Source: Haloferax marinum
GTDB taxonomy: Archaea > Halobacteriota > Halobacteria > Halobacteriales > Haloferacaceae
Direction of reading: 5' to 3'
DNA: 64,000 nucleotides
NCBI RefSeq assembly: GCF_009674625.1
Contig: NZ_WKJQ01000001.1
Span: 868,001-932,000, forward strand
In this document: positions 9,669 through 18,166 of the stretch, one piece after another
Layout: every line of letters starts with the position of its first letter
Numbering within the stretch: position 1 is the first letter of the stretch
Made by a program: the position numbers and the translations under genes
The notes under the pieces: generated by a model
Database searches by the model: none
The model's input: the letters and a program-made list of their open reading frames with translations, nothing else
What the model was told of the DNA's origin: nothing

Positions 9669-10622
9669 TCAGGCGTCCGCCCACGGTTCGGTCGTCCCCT
9701 CGCCGAACAGTTCGCGCATCAGGATGACGATGCTCTCGGGCGGGAACTGCCCGCGTTCGGTGACGATAGCGTCGACGTAGCGGGGTGGAGTCACGTCGAA
9801 CGCCGGGTTCTTGACCGTTGGGTTGCCGATTTCTGCGAGCGTCTCGTCGTCGAGTATCTCCTCGGTGTCGCGCATCTCGATATCGACGGTGTGACCCGTC
9901 ATCGTTCCCGGATGGAGTTTCAGCGTCTGTGCGGCCACCATAATCGGTGTGCCTCTGTCGCGGGCGTTGACCGCGAGGCCGCTCGTCCCGATTTTGTTGA
10001 TGACGCTCCCGTCGGCGGCGACGGCGTCCGCACCGACCAACACGTGGTCGACGTCGTTGAGATACCGGCGGGCCGCCGAATCGACGATGAGCGTGACGGG
10101 GACGCCCATCTCGTGGAGTTGTTTCGCAGTGATGTGCCCCTGGTTGCGTGGCCGGGTCTCTTTGACGATAGCCTCGATGTGTTTTCCCTGTTCGACTGCC
10201 GCTTCGACACACGCGAGTGCGTCCGTCGAGTGGCAGTGCGTCATGATGACGTCGCCGTCGCGGAGGCGGTTCGCACCGACCTGTCCGAGGTCTGCTTGCG
10301 CCCGTTCGAGACGGGCACAGAACTCGTCTGCCGAGTCGACGACGTTCTGTCGAAGCCTCTCGACGGTCGTACTCGACATGCCCCGGAGGACGTACCGAAG
10401 CGCGTTGGGGAGACTCACGGCCGTCGGCCGGGTCTCGTAGAGCGTCCGGGCGGCCGCTCGAAGTTCACCCCGAAACACCTCCGGGTCGGTCGCCTCACTC
10501 TCTTGGGCCTGCGTCCGGAGGGCGCGAGCTACCGCGTCCGCGATGGTCGCCGCGCCGCGGATTTCCATCGTATCGATTTCCTCCGCGATGCGCCGCACCT
10601 CGGGGCGTACGCGTTCGTCCAT
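9669..10622 (-). CDS. Ribose-1,5-bisphosphate isomerase
   Basis: A 317-residue member of the eIF2B-alpha-like sugar phosphate isomerase family. It converts ribose-1,5-bisphosphate to ribulose-1,5-bisphosphate, the RuBisCO substrate. The catalytic Cys is C130 in MTHCHST and the catalytic Asp is D199 in VLVGADAV. The IRGAATIADA and NKIGTSGLAVNA motifs are also typical. Its position between rbcL and the AMP phosphorylase supports this function over translation initiation factor or methylthioribose-phosphate isomerase. It ends convergently with rbcL, 24 bases away. Confidence 0.92.
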   Translation of the reverse strand: MDERVRPEVRRIAEEIDTMEIRGAATIADAVARALRTQAQESEATDPEVFRGELRAAARTLYETRPTAVSLPNALRYVLRGMSSTTVERLRQNVVDSADEFCARLERAQADLGQVGANRLRDGDVIMTHCHSTDALACVEAAVEQGKHIEAIVKETRPRNQGHITAKQLHEMGVPVTLIVDSAARRYLNDVDHVLVGADAVAADGSVINKIGTSGLAVNARDRGTPIMVAAQTLKLHPGTMTGHTVDIEMRDTEEILDDETLAEIGNPTVKNPAFDVTPPRYVDAIVTERGQFPPESIVILMRELFGEGTTEPWADA

Positions 10623-10691
10623 ACCTCGACATACGGCGGTCGGATGGAAAAAAGCCGCTGCCGTGGGCGACTCGGGTGCACAGTGCTCGTC

Positions 10692-12170
10692 TCAGAGTCG
10701 GTCGACGAGTGCTTCGTCGGGATGGCGGACGCGAACCGTCTCCACTCGCTCGGTCAAGTCGATTGCGTCGGAGAGTTTGTCCGACGACTCCGCGTGGATG
10801 GTAAACAGCGCCTCGTCAACTGCGACGACGTCACGGATTCGGTGGTGGAGTTCGATACCCGCGCCGGGGTCTTTCGGTGCGCCCGCCCGTCTGGCGATTT
10901 CGTTCACGAGACGGTTGTTGATGTGCGTGACGACACCTTCTCGGTCGGCACGGACGGTGTGGGTGTGCCGGCCGGGAGAGAGGTCTGTTGCCTTCACGTC
11001 GGGGTCGCCGTTCTGCGCTGCGAGTATCTCGCGGAACTTCTCACGCGCCTGTCCCGAGTCGAGTATCTCGGTTGCGTCGGCGTCGACACCGGCAGACTCG
11101 AAGAGGAGGTCCGCGAGGCGGATTGCTTTCACGCGGAGGGCGTTCGGACCGTTACCTTCGAGCGTCGCGAGGACTTCGCGCGCTTCGAGAACTGGGCCGA
11201 CGCCGCTCCCGACTGGCGACGCACCGTTCGTGATTGCACACTCGACGGTCATCCCGAGGTGTGTGCCAACCCGGTCGAAGTCCTCCGCGAGTTCACGTGC
11301 TTCGGCGAGACTCTCGACTTTCGCGCCTTCGCCGTAGGGGATATCGACGACGACGTGTGTGGAGCCGGCGCTCTTTTTCTTCGAGAGGACGGAGGCGATG
11401 AGTTGGCCTCGTGGGTCGATAGAAAGCGGTGTCTCGGCGCGGATGATTCGGTCGTCGACCGGAGAGAGGTTCACTGCGCCACCCCAGACGAGACAGCCCC
11501 CGGTCTGGCCGACGATGTCTCGTATCTCCTCGACAGAGAACTCCACGTCACAGAGCACTTCCATCGTATCTGCTGTGCCGGCAGCAGAGGTGACCGCTCG
11601 AGACGACGTTTTCGGGATTTTCACGCCGGCGGACGCGACGATAGGGACGATGATTGGAGTGACGCGATTCCCAGCGACACCGCCGATAGAGTGCTTGTCG
11701 GCGACGATTGGGTCGTCCCACGTAATCGTCTCTCCCACCTCGGCCATACACTCGGTGAGGTGGAGTGTCTCTTCCATCGAGAGGCCGTTGGTGTAGGTCG
11801 CAGAGATGTACGCCCCGAGTTCGACGTCTGCGAGTCGTTCTTCGTAGATGTCGTTGACGATTCGGGAGAGTTCGTGGCGTTCGAGTTCGATGTCGTTGAG
11901 TTTCTTGCGGATGTAGTAGACCGAGTTCGGTTGCGGCGCGACCGAAACCTCGATGTCGCCCTCGATGTGGCCGAGTCGCCGGGTCACGCCGAGTGTGCCT
12001 TCTGCGACGAGTTCGTCCGTCAACTCCACGATTCCGATAGTCGTCCGCCCATCGTGTCGGAGTTGCACGCGTTCGAGCGCGTGGACACCGAGTTCTGCCG
12101 CGTCCGCCTCGTTGAGAAGGACCGTGGGAGAGCGAGTCCCGATATCGATGGGTACGGCGACGAGTTCCAT
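10692..12170 (-). CDS. deoA: AMP phosphorylase
   Basis: About 492 residues, pyrimidine/thymidine phosphorylase fold with the archaeal N-terminal extension. It phosphorolyses AMP (and CMP/UMP) to base plus ribose-1,5-bisphosphate, the first step of the nucleoside-phosphate to RuBisCO pathway. Visible are the phosphate-binding DKHSIGGVAGNR, KTSSRAVTSAAGTADTMEV and the C-terminal SPGRHTHTV region. The start is at MELVAVPIDIG, where family similarity begins; further in-frame codons upstream look like spurious extension. The isomerase lies 69 bases downstream on the same strand, so an operon is likely. Confidence 0.93.
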   Translation of the reverse strand: MELVAVPIDIGTRSPTVLLNEADAAELGVHALERVQLRHDGRTTIGIVELTDELVAEGTLGVTRRLGHIEGDIEVSVAPQPNSVYYIRKKLNDIELERHELSRIVNDIYEERLADVELGAYISATYTNGLSMEETLHLTECMAEVGETITWDDPIVADKHSIGGVAGNRVTPIIVPIVASAGVKIPKTSSRAVTSAAGTADTMEVLCDVEFSVEEIRDIVGQTGGCLVWGGAVNLSPVDDRIIRAETPLSIDPRGQLIASVLSKKKSAGSTHVVVDIPYGEGAKVESLAEARELAEDFDRVGTHLGMTVECAITNGASPVGSGVGPVLEAREVLATLEGNGPNALRVKAIRLADLLFESAGVDADATEILDSGQAREKFREILAAQNGDPDVKATDLSPGRHTHTVRADREGVVTHINNRLVNEIARRAGAPKDPGAGIELHHRIRDVVAVDEALFTIHAESSDKLSDAIDLTERVETVRVRHPDEALVDRL

Positions 12171-12305
12171 AGCCTGAATTGGTCGGAGACGAACATAAAC
12201 CGTCCTCGCGGACGCAACTCGACCTGCATGATTCCTCAGTAGCGGGAACCACGTTCCCGTTATATCGGATTTCCGGACGTCTCCTCCACTAGAGGTGAAC
12301 GCTCC

Positions 12306-12845
12306 ATGGCATCCAACTATTTCGAGAGTAACGTCGGGGGAGTGACCGTCCACGCGGAGGCCCACCCGCTCAGCGTCTGGGCCGTGCTCGCGCTCAGAGT
12401 CACGATCGGACTCGCCTTCGCCATCTCTGGCGTCGAGAACATCAGCAGTGGATTCGACGTCCGAGGATTCCTCCTGTATTCGGTGGTCGAAAACGGCAGT
12501 CCATTCGCGCCCCTCTTTACCACGCTGGGGGGCAACGACCTGTTCGTCCAGTTCGCCAACGTCGTGGTCCCGTGGGGAGAACTGTTCATCGGACTCGCAC
12601 TCGTCTTCGGTGCGCTGACGCGACTGGCCGCCTTCGGAGGTGCGGCGATGATGCTCGTGTTCTACCTTGCGAACTGGAACATCGAAAACGGCATGGTCAA
12701 TCTGACCTTCATGGTGGTTCTCCTCTCTGTCGCCGCCTTCGGTGCAGGGCGTATCGTCGGACTCGACGTGCTAGTCGAACAGTACCGTATCGCGGGCGTC
12801 CCGCTCGTCGAGCGGTATCCATCGCTCAGATACGTTCTCGGGTGA
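12306..12845 (+). CDS. DoxX-family membrane protein
   Basis: A 179-residue integral membrane protein with four hydrophobic helices. LRVTIGLAFAISGVENI near the start, VPWGELFIGLALVFGALTRLAAFGG in the middle and a helix near VNLTFMVVLLSVAAFGAGRIVGLD fit DoxX. Such proteins are seen with quinone-linked oxidases and redox stress systems, but the role here is not determined. A second DoxX paralogue lies at 50.6-51.2 kb. It ends convergently with the thioredoxin gene across a G-rich spacer. Confidence 0.8.
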   Translation: MASNYFESNVGGVTVHAEAHPLSVWAVLALRVTIGLAFAISGVENISSGFDVRGFLLYSVVENGSPFAPLFTTLGGNDLFVQFANVVVPWGELFIGLALVFGALTRLAAFGGAAMMLVFYLANWNIENGMVNLTFMVVLLSVAAFGAGRIVGLDVLVEQYRIAGVPLVERYPSLRYVLG

Positions 12846-13264
12846 GGCGACACTCTCGTGCGACTCTGCGGCGGAACTGAGGGGAGGCGGCGTGGTGCGC
12901 CGCCCGAGGTGGTGGTGATGGTGGGCCCGAGGTGGTGGGTGTGGGCCCGAGGTGGTGATGGTGAAAACGAGGTGAGGTCGGCAACCGGCCTCTCGGCCAG
13001 TCACCAAAACGTCCCGACAGTGACCTGTTTTTGGACCGAGTGTGGGCCAAGAGACGACCCGTGGGGGAACGTGGGGAGACCGGTGGTGGATTCGGGAGGC
13101 TCCTGTGGGGAGCGTCGCAGACCCGTGAGATGGTGGGGAACCGAGAGCGGGTCTGTCGTGGGTTCGTCGTGGCCGTGGTGGGTCCGTCGTGGCCGTGGAA
13201 GCGGTGGTGGAACGCGTGGCGGCCGGGTGGTCACGTCAGCGGACGCGAGCGGTGATGGATTCGC
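12846..13264. repeat. G-rich spacer with tandem GGTGG repeats, no convincing gene
   Basis: A 419-base convergent intergenic region with extreme strand bias: the plus strand is G-rich, the minus strand C-rich. Three adjacent units beginning cccgaggtggtg start at 12903, 12926 and 12946, and a 20-base unit (ggtycgtcgtggccgtgg) is duplicated at 13161-13180 and 13181-13200. Many runs of three or more G could form quadruplexes. Open frames across it are low-complexity Pro/His/Arg or Gly/Trp/Arg-rich and look unlike haloarchaeal proteins. A T-run at 13027-13031 may terminate transcripts. Confidence 0.7.
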
Positions 13265-13690
13265 TTAGGCGAGATGGGCGTCGACGAGACCCTTGAGGTC
13301 GTCGTATCCGCGGACGCCCACGATCTGCTCGGCGACTTCGCCGTCTGCGAAGAGGACCATCGTCGGGACGCCGCGAACCTGATACTGCGCAGCGAGTTGC
13401 TGGTTCGCGTCGACGTCGACTTTGACCATCGCAGCGTCGGTGTTCTCGGCCAGTTGCTCGATGGTTGGTTCGAGCATCTTGCACGGTCCACACCAGTCTG
13501 CGTAGAAGTCGGCGAGCACGACGTCGTAGTTCGAGATGACGTCGTTCAGTTCGTCTGCGCCGTTGACGTAGATTGGTTCACTCGGGGCAGATTCGACTTC
13601 TTCGACGGCACCACTGCCGTCTCCGCGAAGTTGGCTTTCGAGTTGTTCGCGTTTTTGCTGGCGAATTTCGTTCAGTTCGTCGTCGGACAT
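13265..13690 (-). CDS. trxA: Thioredoxin with N-terminal helical extension
   Basis: A 141-residue protein. The redox active site is WCGPCK (C67, C70) in a standard thioredoxin domain from about residue 38, with cis-proline RGVPTM and FADGEV later. Residues 1-22 (MSDDELNEIRQQKREQLESQL) form a charged amphipathic helix not present in bacterial thioredoxins; it resembles the N-terminal helix of the PDCD5 family. The start is the ATG at 13690; in-frame sequence upstream is basic and unlike the family. It is a cytosolic disulfide reductase. Single gene. Confidence 0.93.
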   Translation of the reverse strand: MSDDELNEIRQQKREQLESQLRGDGSGAVEEVESAPSEPIYVNGADELNDVISNYDVVLADFYADWCGPCKMLEPTIEQLAENTDAAMVKVDVDANQQLAAQYQVRGVPTMVLFADGEVAEQIVGVRGYDDLKGLVDAHLA

Positions 13691-13949
13691 ATCTATCGAT
13701 ATCGCCCGCACCCTATTAACGGTTTTGCACGTTCTAAACAATATAATCGTGGTACTTGCTCTCACGAAACGTCCGAGAGTACGGTAGGAGAATTCGGTGT
13801 AATCGGGACACTTCGAGGGCGTACAGGTCGTGAGCGCCGTCGAGGTGGACGTGAACATCGCTACGAGGCAAAGTTCGACTGTCGGCACTCGTGTGGACAG
13901 CGTGCAGTGGACACGTCGCGCTCGAAAGAAGCCGTGGGGGGCGCGACAG

Positions 13950-14243
13950 TTACTCGACGTAGAGCGAGTAGGTGATGACCGCAAATCCGATGAGCGTCAA
14001 CACGGCGTCGATGAGGACGCCCGTCGCGAGATTGATGTCGAGCAGTATGTCGAATGCACCCGCGAGGAGTGCGCCGAAGGTGACGATACCGAACCCGAGT
14101 GCCAACGCCCTGAGCGCCGGCGAACGAGTTCGCCTGTACGCTTTGAAGCTGAAGTAGGTGATGAGGCCGCCGAGCACGAGAATTCCCGTCTTGACGACGA
14201 TGATGAACGTCGCCATCGTCGGCGATGCGTTGAGGTGTCCCAT
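13950..14243 (-). CDS. Small membrane protein, three helices
   Basis: A 97-residue protein with three hydrophobic segments (about 10-30, 42-62, 72-93) and a basic loop KAYRRTRSPAL after the first. I do not recognise an enzymatic function. It starts one base after the stop of the helix-turn-helix gene upstream, so the two form an operon; this regulator plus small membrane protein pairing recurs in haloarchaea and suggests a membrane-linked sensing unit (inference). Confidence 0.78.
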   Translation of the reverse strand: MGHLNASPTMATFIIVVKTGILVLGGLITYFSFKAYRRTRSPALRALALGFGIVTFGALLAGAFDILLDINLATGVLIDAVLTLIGFAVITYSLYVE

Positions 14244-14244
14244 C

Positions 14245-14619
14245 TTACGTCTCCCTCCGGACCTGCGTCCAGATGTCTGCGATTCGTTCTTCGGGAGTCC
14301 GTTCGGGCCGCCCCACGGCCACGTCGAAGTCCCGTTCTTCGTTCAGGGCGATTCGTACTTCGTCGAACGCCACTTCGTAGGTGGTTGCGTGGTGACCATC
14401 GGCCCGAATCTGCGTCCCCTCTGCGAGGAGCGCCGCATCGGTGAGTAAGTCCAACTTTCGGTACGTCGTAGAAAGCGGGATGTCACACGTTTCAGATATT
14501 TCACTTGCCGTCATTGGTTCTTCGAGTCCTCTGATGATGGCTCGTGCGTCCGCGTCGTCGAGTGCGTCAAGCACTGCTGTTAGTTCGGCCGACTCCATCG
14601 CGGACCGGTCGCGTGCCAT
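14245..14619 (-). CDS. Winged helix-turn-helix regulator (ArsR-like)
   Basis: A 124-residue DNA-binding protein. The segment AVLDALDDADARAIIRGLEEPMTASEISETCDIPLSTTYRKLDLLTDAALL is a classic winged HTH, with recognition helix around STTYRKLDLL. The C terminus (RADGHHATTYEVAFDEVRIAL) forms the wing. An in-frame ATG seven codons in (MESAEL) is an alternative start. A TATA-like gttaataagg at 14644-14653 gives leaderless spacing. It precedes the small membrane protein gene with one base between them. The ligand and targets are unknown; autoregulation is plausible. Confidence 0.82.
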   Translation of the reverse strand: MARDRSAMESAELTAVLDALDDADARAIIRGLEEPMTASEISETCDIPLSTTYRKLDLLTDAALLAEGTQIRADGHHATTYEVAFDEVRIALNEERDFDVAVGRPERTPEERIADIWTQVRRET

Positions 14620-14738
14620 TACCGTGACACTCCGGCGAGAACCTTATTAACCCACCGGGTCGCTGCCACCTCCCGAGCGATTTTTCGTGCGTCGTCGTCT
14701 AAACCCTCTTAATTGAGGTCCTGTGGTCGCTGCGAGAC

Positions 14739-14753
14739 GTGGGACAGTCCCAC
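14739..14753. promoter_or_regulatory. Perfect 15-base palindrome upstream of the AstE/AspA-type gene
   Basis: GTGGGACAGTCCCAC is a 7-1-7 inverted repeat about 70 bases before the ATG at 14822 and about 115 bases before the divergent regulator gene. Its place in a divergent promoter region suggests an operator, possibly for the adjacent winged-HTH protein. It could also be a dispersed repeat. Confidence 0.4.
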
Positions 14754-14821
14754 ACTGGGGGTGTGTCACCGCGAGCCGTCGCCAGTCAATCTTCTTACGT
14801 GTCCCGAGCGATGGCGGGTAC

Positions 14822-15850
14822 ATGGAACCCCAACCGTTCCGGTATGACGCCGAAGTCGCACCGGGTGAGGTTCGGCACCTCCGCTACGAGATTAGCGAGA
14901 CATATCTCGGCGACCCTGTCGAAATCCCCGTCACCATCATCAACGGGGCCCACGCCGGGCCATCGGTGTTCATGAACGCGGCGCTTCACGGCGACGAACT
15001 CAACGGTGTGAAGGTGATGCAGGAGGTTAGCAGTCGGTACGACCCCGCAGAGATACACGGGACACTCGTCTGTATTCACGTCGCGAACGTCCCCGGCTAT
15101 CTGGCCCAACAGCGCTACATCCCGATCTACGACCTCGACCTCAATCGGTCGTTCCCTGGGCGCGACGGGGCTAACACCGCCGAGCGGATGGCTAACCAGA
15201 TATACCGACACTTCGTCGAACCCTGTGACATCGGCATCGACTTCCACACCTCGACGCGCAACCGAACTACGATGTACCACGTGCGAGCGGACATGTCCCG
15301 GCCAGAAGTCGCTCGCCTAGCCCGCGCGTTCGGTGCGAATCTGATTCTCTCGGGCGAGGCCGAAGCGAACTCGCTCAGAACGGTCGCCACGAACGACGGC
15401 ATCCCGACGATTACTGTCGAGATGGGTCGTGCCCACCGATTCCAACCAGCACTGGTGGAGCGCGCACTCGACGGTGTCGAGAGCGTCCTCGCGGAGTACG
15501 GCGTGCTTCCGGACGAGCCAGTCAGTTGGCCAGGGTGGACACGCATCATCGACTCTGCGATGGACAAGACGTGGTTACGCGCAGACGTCGGCGGACTCGT
15601 CGAGATGCAGTACGGCGAAGTGCCACTCGTCTACGAAGGCGACACCATCTGCACGATATCCGACCACTTCAAGACGAGAGAGACGCGCGTCGAAGCCCCC
15701 TTCACCGGCCTCGTCGTCGGCGTCCTCCAGAATCCGGTCGCCGCACCGGGGCATCCGCTGTGCCACCTCGTGAGCGTCGACGACGCGACGCTCCGCGAGA
15801 TAGAACGCGAGATCGAAGCGGGAGAGTTCACCGAACGACCGTGGAGCTAA
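14822..15850 (+). CDS. Succinylglutamate desuccinylase/aspartoacylase family zinc hydrolase
   Basis: A 342-residue M14-like metallohydrolase. The zinc ligands are in NAALHGDELNG (H and E) and in IGIDFHTSTRNR (His). TVEMGRAHRFQ contains the likely catalytic glutamate. The C-terminal domain (about 255-330, including VEAPFTGLVVGVLQNPVAAPGHPLCH) is the small beta domain found in AstE/AspA-like proteins. It likely cleaves an N-acyl amino acid or related amide; the substrate is unknown. The ATG at 14822 was chosen because family-like sequence begins there. Confidence 0.87.
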   Translation: MEPQPFRYDAEVAPGEVRHLRYEISETYLGDPVEIPVTIINGAHAGPSVFMNAALHGDELNGVKVMQEVSSRYDPAEIHGTLVCIHVANVPGYLAQQRYIPIYDLDLNRSFPGRDGANTAERMANQIYRHFVEPCDIGIDFHTSTRNRTTMYHVRADMSRPEVARLARAFGANLILSGEAEANSLRTVATNDGIPTITVEMGRAHRFQPALVERALDGVESVLAEYGVLPDEPVSWPGWTRIIDSAMDKTWLRADVGGLVEMQYGEVPLVYEGDTICTISDHFKTRETRVEAPFTGLVVGVLQNPVAAPGHPLCHLVSVDDATLREIEREIEAGEFTERPWS

Positions 15851-15864
15851 CCTGACTCTCGCGG

Positions 15865-16710
15865 TTACTCTTCTAACCGAGTCACGTCTTCGTCGTCGAG
15901 TCCGATGTGGGAGGCCGCGACGTTGTCACGGAGGTGAGGGACGCTCGCCGTACCGGGAATGGGCAACATCACGTCGGAGCGGTCGAGCAACCACGCGATG
16001 GCGATTTGCTCTGGGGTCGCGTCGTGCTTCGTCGCCACAGCAGAGAGGGCGTCTTCTTTGTCTCCGAAGTCGCCGGCGCCGAGTGGGAACCACGGAATGA
16101 ACCCGATTCCGTACCCTTCGCAGGCCTCCAACACCGCTTCCGACTCGCGGTTCGCGACGTTGTACTGGTTCTGGACGGTGGCGATATCGACGATTTCGCG
16201 TGCTTCGTCGAGTTTCTCGACCGAGACGTTCGAGAGGCCGACGTGTCGAATCAGCCCTTCGTCTTTCATCTCTGCCAGCGCGTGGACCGACTCTTCGAAG
16301 GGGACGTGTGGGTCGGGCCGGTGGAGTTGGTAGAGGTCGATGGTATCGACGCGGAGTCGGTCCAGACTCCCGAGGATGGCGTTTCGAAGGTAGTCTGGGT
16401 CACCGTTCGGTTTCCAATCGCCGTCCGAGTTGCGGAGAAGGCCTCCTTTCGTCGCCACGACGAGTTCGTCTGGGTAGGGTGCGAGTGCCTCACCGATGAG
16501 TCGCTCCGAGACGGCGGGTCCGTAGGAGTCTGCCGTGTCGATGAAGTCGATTCCGTGCGCGAGAGATTCGTGGAGGACCTTCTTCGCGTTCGCCACGTCG
16601 TCGGGTTCACCGATGATGTCTGCGCCCGTGAGACGCATCGCACCAAACCCGAGTCTGTGGACTGTCAACTCGCCGCCGATGTCGAACGTACCGCTCGCAT
16701 TCTCGACCAT
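15865..16710 (-). CDS. Aldo/keto reductase
   Basis: A 281-residue NAD(P)H-dependent oxidoreductase. The catalytic tetrad is D58 and Y63 in DTADSYG, K88 in VATKGG and the His of LYQLHRPD. LGFGAMRLTG at the start and GLSNVSVEKL are family signatures, and PIPGTASVPHLRDN is the cofactor-binding end. ATGs at 16710 and 16734 are both in frame; the inner one gives the normal N terminus. Substrate unknown; an aldehyde or ketone reductase. Confidence 0.9.
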   Translation of the reverse strand: MVENASGTFDIGGELTVHRLGFGAMRLTGADIIGEPDDVANAKKVLHESLAHGIDFIDTADSYGPAVSERLIGEALAPYPDELVVATKGGLLRNSDGDWKPNGDPDYLRNAILGSLDRLRVDTIDLYQLHRPDPHVPFEESVHALAEMKDEGLIRHVGLSNVSVEKLDEAREIVDIATVQNQYNVANRESEAVLEACEGYGIGFIPWFPLGAGDFGDKEDALSAVATKHDATPEQIAIAWLLDRSDVMLPIPGTASVPHLRDNVAASHIGLDDEDVTRLEE

Positions 16711-16814
16711 GTGTATCTGATAGACGGCCAACACAGTGGGCGTTTCGGCGGTTGGACCCAGGTTCGGTCGTCAGCCGCCGAAATCGACTCCTCTCGTCGG
16801 CACGTATAGTAGCT

Positions 16815-17501
16815 ATGGATCTCCTGTCGATGCGCTGGCGACACACGTTGTTCGCACACTGGCGCGTGGACCCAGATATCGTCCAAGCGCACCTTCCGGA
16901 CCGACTCTCCGTCGCGACGTACGACGGTGACGCGTGGGTCGGCGTCGTCTCGTTCGACATGGTGGATATCCGACCACGCGGTTCACCGATTGGCCTGTCG
17001 TTTCCCGAAGTGAACCTGCGAACCTACGTCGAACCACGCTTCGGTGGCGAACGGGGCGTCTACTTCTTCACCCTCGACGCCGCGGACCGCCTCGGCGTCA
17101 CGTCGGCCAGAGTTGGCTACCGACTCCCCTACCACCACGCGACGATGTCCGTCCGAGAACGAGACGGCGATATCGAGTTCCAGAGTTACCGCCCTGCGTC
17201 GCGGGACGTGCCAGCGGCACACTTCGACGCGACGTATCGCCCACTCGGCGACCCACGTCCTCCCAAACCGGGGTCGCTCACCGAGTTCCTCGTGGAGAAC
17301 TACCGATTTTACACCGACGAGTGGCCCATCGTCATCGGCGTCATCGACCACGACCCCTGGCCGATACAGAACGTCGACGCCGAGATACGGGCGAATACGA
17401 TGTTCGAGGCGTGTGGCTTCGACCACCCCGACGGCGACCCACTCGTCCACTACGCCCACGACGTGATGGTGACCGCAGAACAACCAGCGCTTCTGCACTG
17501 A
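16815..17501 (+). CDS. YqjF-like protein (DUF2071)
   Basis: A 228-residue protein matching the DUF2071 acetoacetate-decarboxylase-like fold: MRWRHTLFAHWRVDPDIVQAHLP at the start, FPEVNLRTYV and the FFTLDAADRL region. No catalytic lysine is obvious to me. It is cytosolic, with no signal or membrane segment. The ATG at 16815 is preferred over upstream codons because the MDLLSMRW start is typical. Role unknown. Confidence 0.85.
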   Translation: MDLLSMRWRHTLFAHWRVDPDIVQAHLPDRLSVATYDGDAWVGVVSFDMVDIRPRGSPIGLSFPEVNLRTYVEPRFGGERGVYFFTLDAADRLGVTSARVGYRLPYHHATMSVRERDGDIEFQSYRPASRDVPAAHFDATYRPLGDPRPPKPGSLTEFLVENYRFYTDEWPIVIGVIDHDPWPIQNVDAEIRANTMFEACGFDHPDGDPLVHYAHDVMVTAEQPALLH

Positions 17502-17576
17502 CGTTCGTCTCTACGCACCCGACGCGTCCCGAGGAGAAGGTGAAACCTTCAAGCCCCACTGAACGAAGGCGGAAAC

Positions 17577-18023
17577 ATGGCACTCATCGACACAGTCATG
17601 GCAACGGTCCACTTGCTCGTCGGCGGACTCTGGACGGGGAGCGTCCTCTTCTTCGCACTCGCCGTCCTTCCGACGGCCCGTTCCGGCGAAATTCGCGCCG
17701 GTGCGTTCGAATCGATTATCTCTCGTCTCACGATGGGGTCCCGTGTCGCAGCACTGCTCATGTTCGTCACCGGTGGTCACCTCGCCGGAACGCGCTACAC
17801 CGTCGGGTCGCTGTTCGGGTCGGGCCGCGGTCACCTCGTTCTCACGATGCTGGTCCTCTGGTTGGGCCTGACCGCTCTCGTCGAAGTCGGGCAGAGTCGG
17901 GCGAAAGACGGCCTCGCACAGAAGAAGGTCCGGACACCGGCGGAGAACGCCGCGCCGTTCTACCTCGGTGCAGCACTCGTCGCCGTCTTGCTCCTCCTCG
18001 ATGCGGGACTGCTCCTGAACTGA
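17577..18023 (+). CDS. Four-helix membrane protein, CopD-like
   Basis: A 148-residue membrane protein with helices at about 5-28, 55-72, 85-105 and 125-146. The start IDTVMATVHLLVGGLWTGSVLFF, with a His and Trp-Thr-Gly in the first helix, resembles CopD-domain copper resistance or transport proteins. The loop between helices 3 and 4 is basic and polar. Copper transport is only suggested; there is no copper gene beside it. Confidence 0.72.
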   Translation: MALIDTVMATVHLLVGGLWTGSVLFFALAVLPTARSGEIRAGAFESIISRLTMGSRVAALLMFVTGGHLAGTRYTVGSLFGSGRGHLVLTMLVLWLGLTALVEVGQSRAKDGLAQKKVRTPAENAAPFYLGAALVAVLLLLDAGLLLN

Positions 18024-18102
18024 GCACCGGGCGGTTTTTCTCCGACACGCTGTCGAGTGACACCGGCAGGATTCGATAGCGTCAGTCGATTCGGCCACAG
18101 AT

Positions 18103-18109
18103 ATTTATC
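18103..18109 (+). promoter_or_regulatory. TATA box of the PH-domain operon
   Basis: An atttatc element sits about 30 bases before an ATG at 18137 that opens a nine-codon reading frame, not before the GTG of the first PH-domain gene at 18163. Confidence 0.5.
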
Positions 18110-18136
18110 TACTGCCGGCCCACCCTGAACTATAGT

Positions 18137-18166
18137 ATGTTCACGTCCACGGAGGGAGACCAGTGA
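18137..18166 (+). CDS. Nine-codon leader ORF upstream of the PH-domain gene
   Basis: The ATG at 18137 opens MFTSTEGDQ and ends in TGA at 18164-18166, overlapping the GTG start of the next gene as GTGA. The region includes a purine-rich ggagggaga about 8-16 bases before that GTG, a good ribosome binding site. Given the TATA spacing, a leaderless ribosome would begin here and re-initiate at 18163. Translation is unproven. Confidence 0.35.
   Translation: MFTSTEGDQ

Noticed and set aside
9891..12242. 783-codon plus-strand frame across the isomerase and AMP phosphorylase genes
   Set aside because: It is antisense to two well-recognised enzymes and shows only mirrored codon bias.
12846..13264. 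SRP RNA or RNase P RNA in the G-rich spacer
   Set aside because: No conserved core elements of either RNA were recognised on either strand.
12858..13268. Frames in the G-rich spacer on both strands
   Set aside because: Low complexity, Pro/His or Gly/Trp-rich and lacking haloarchaeal acidic bias.
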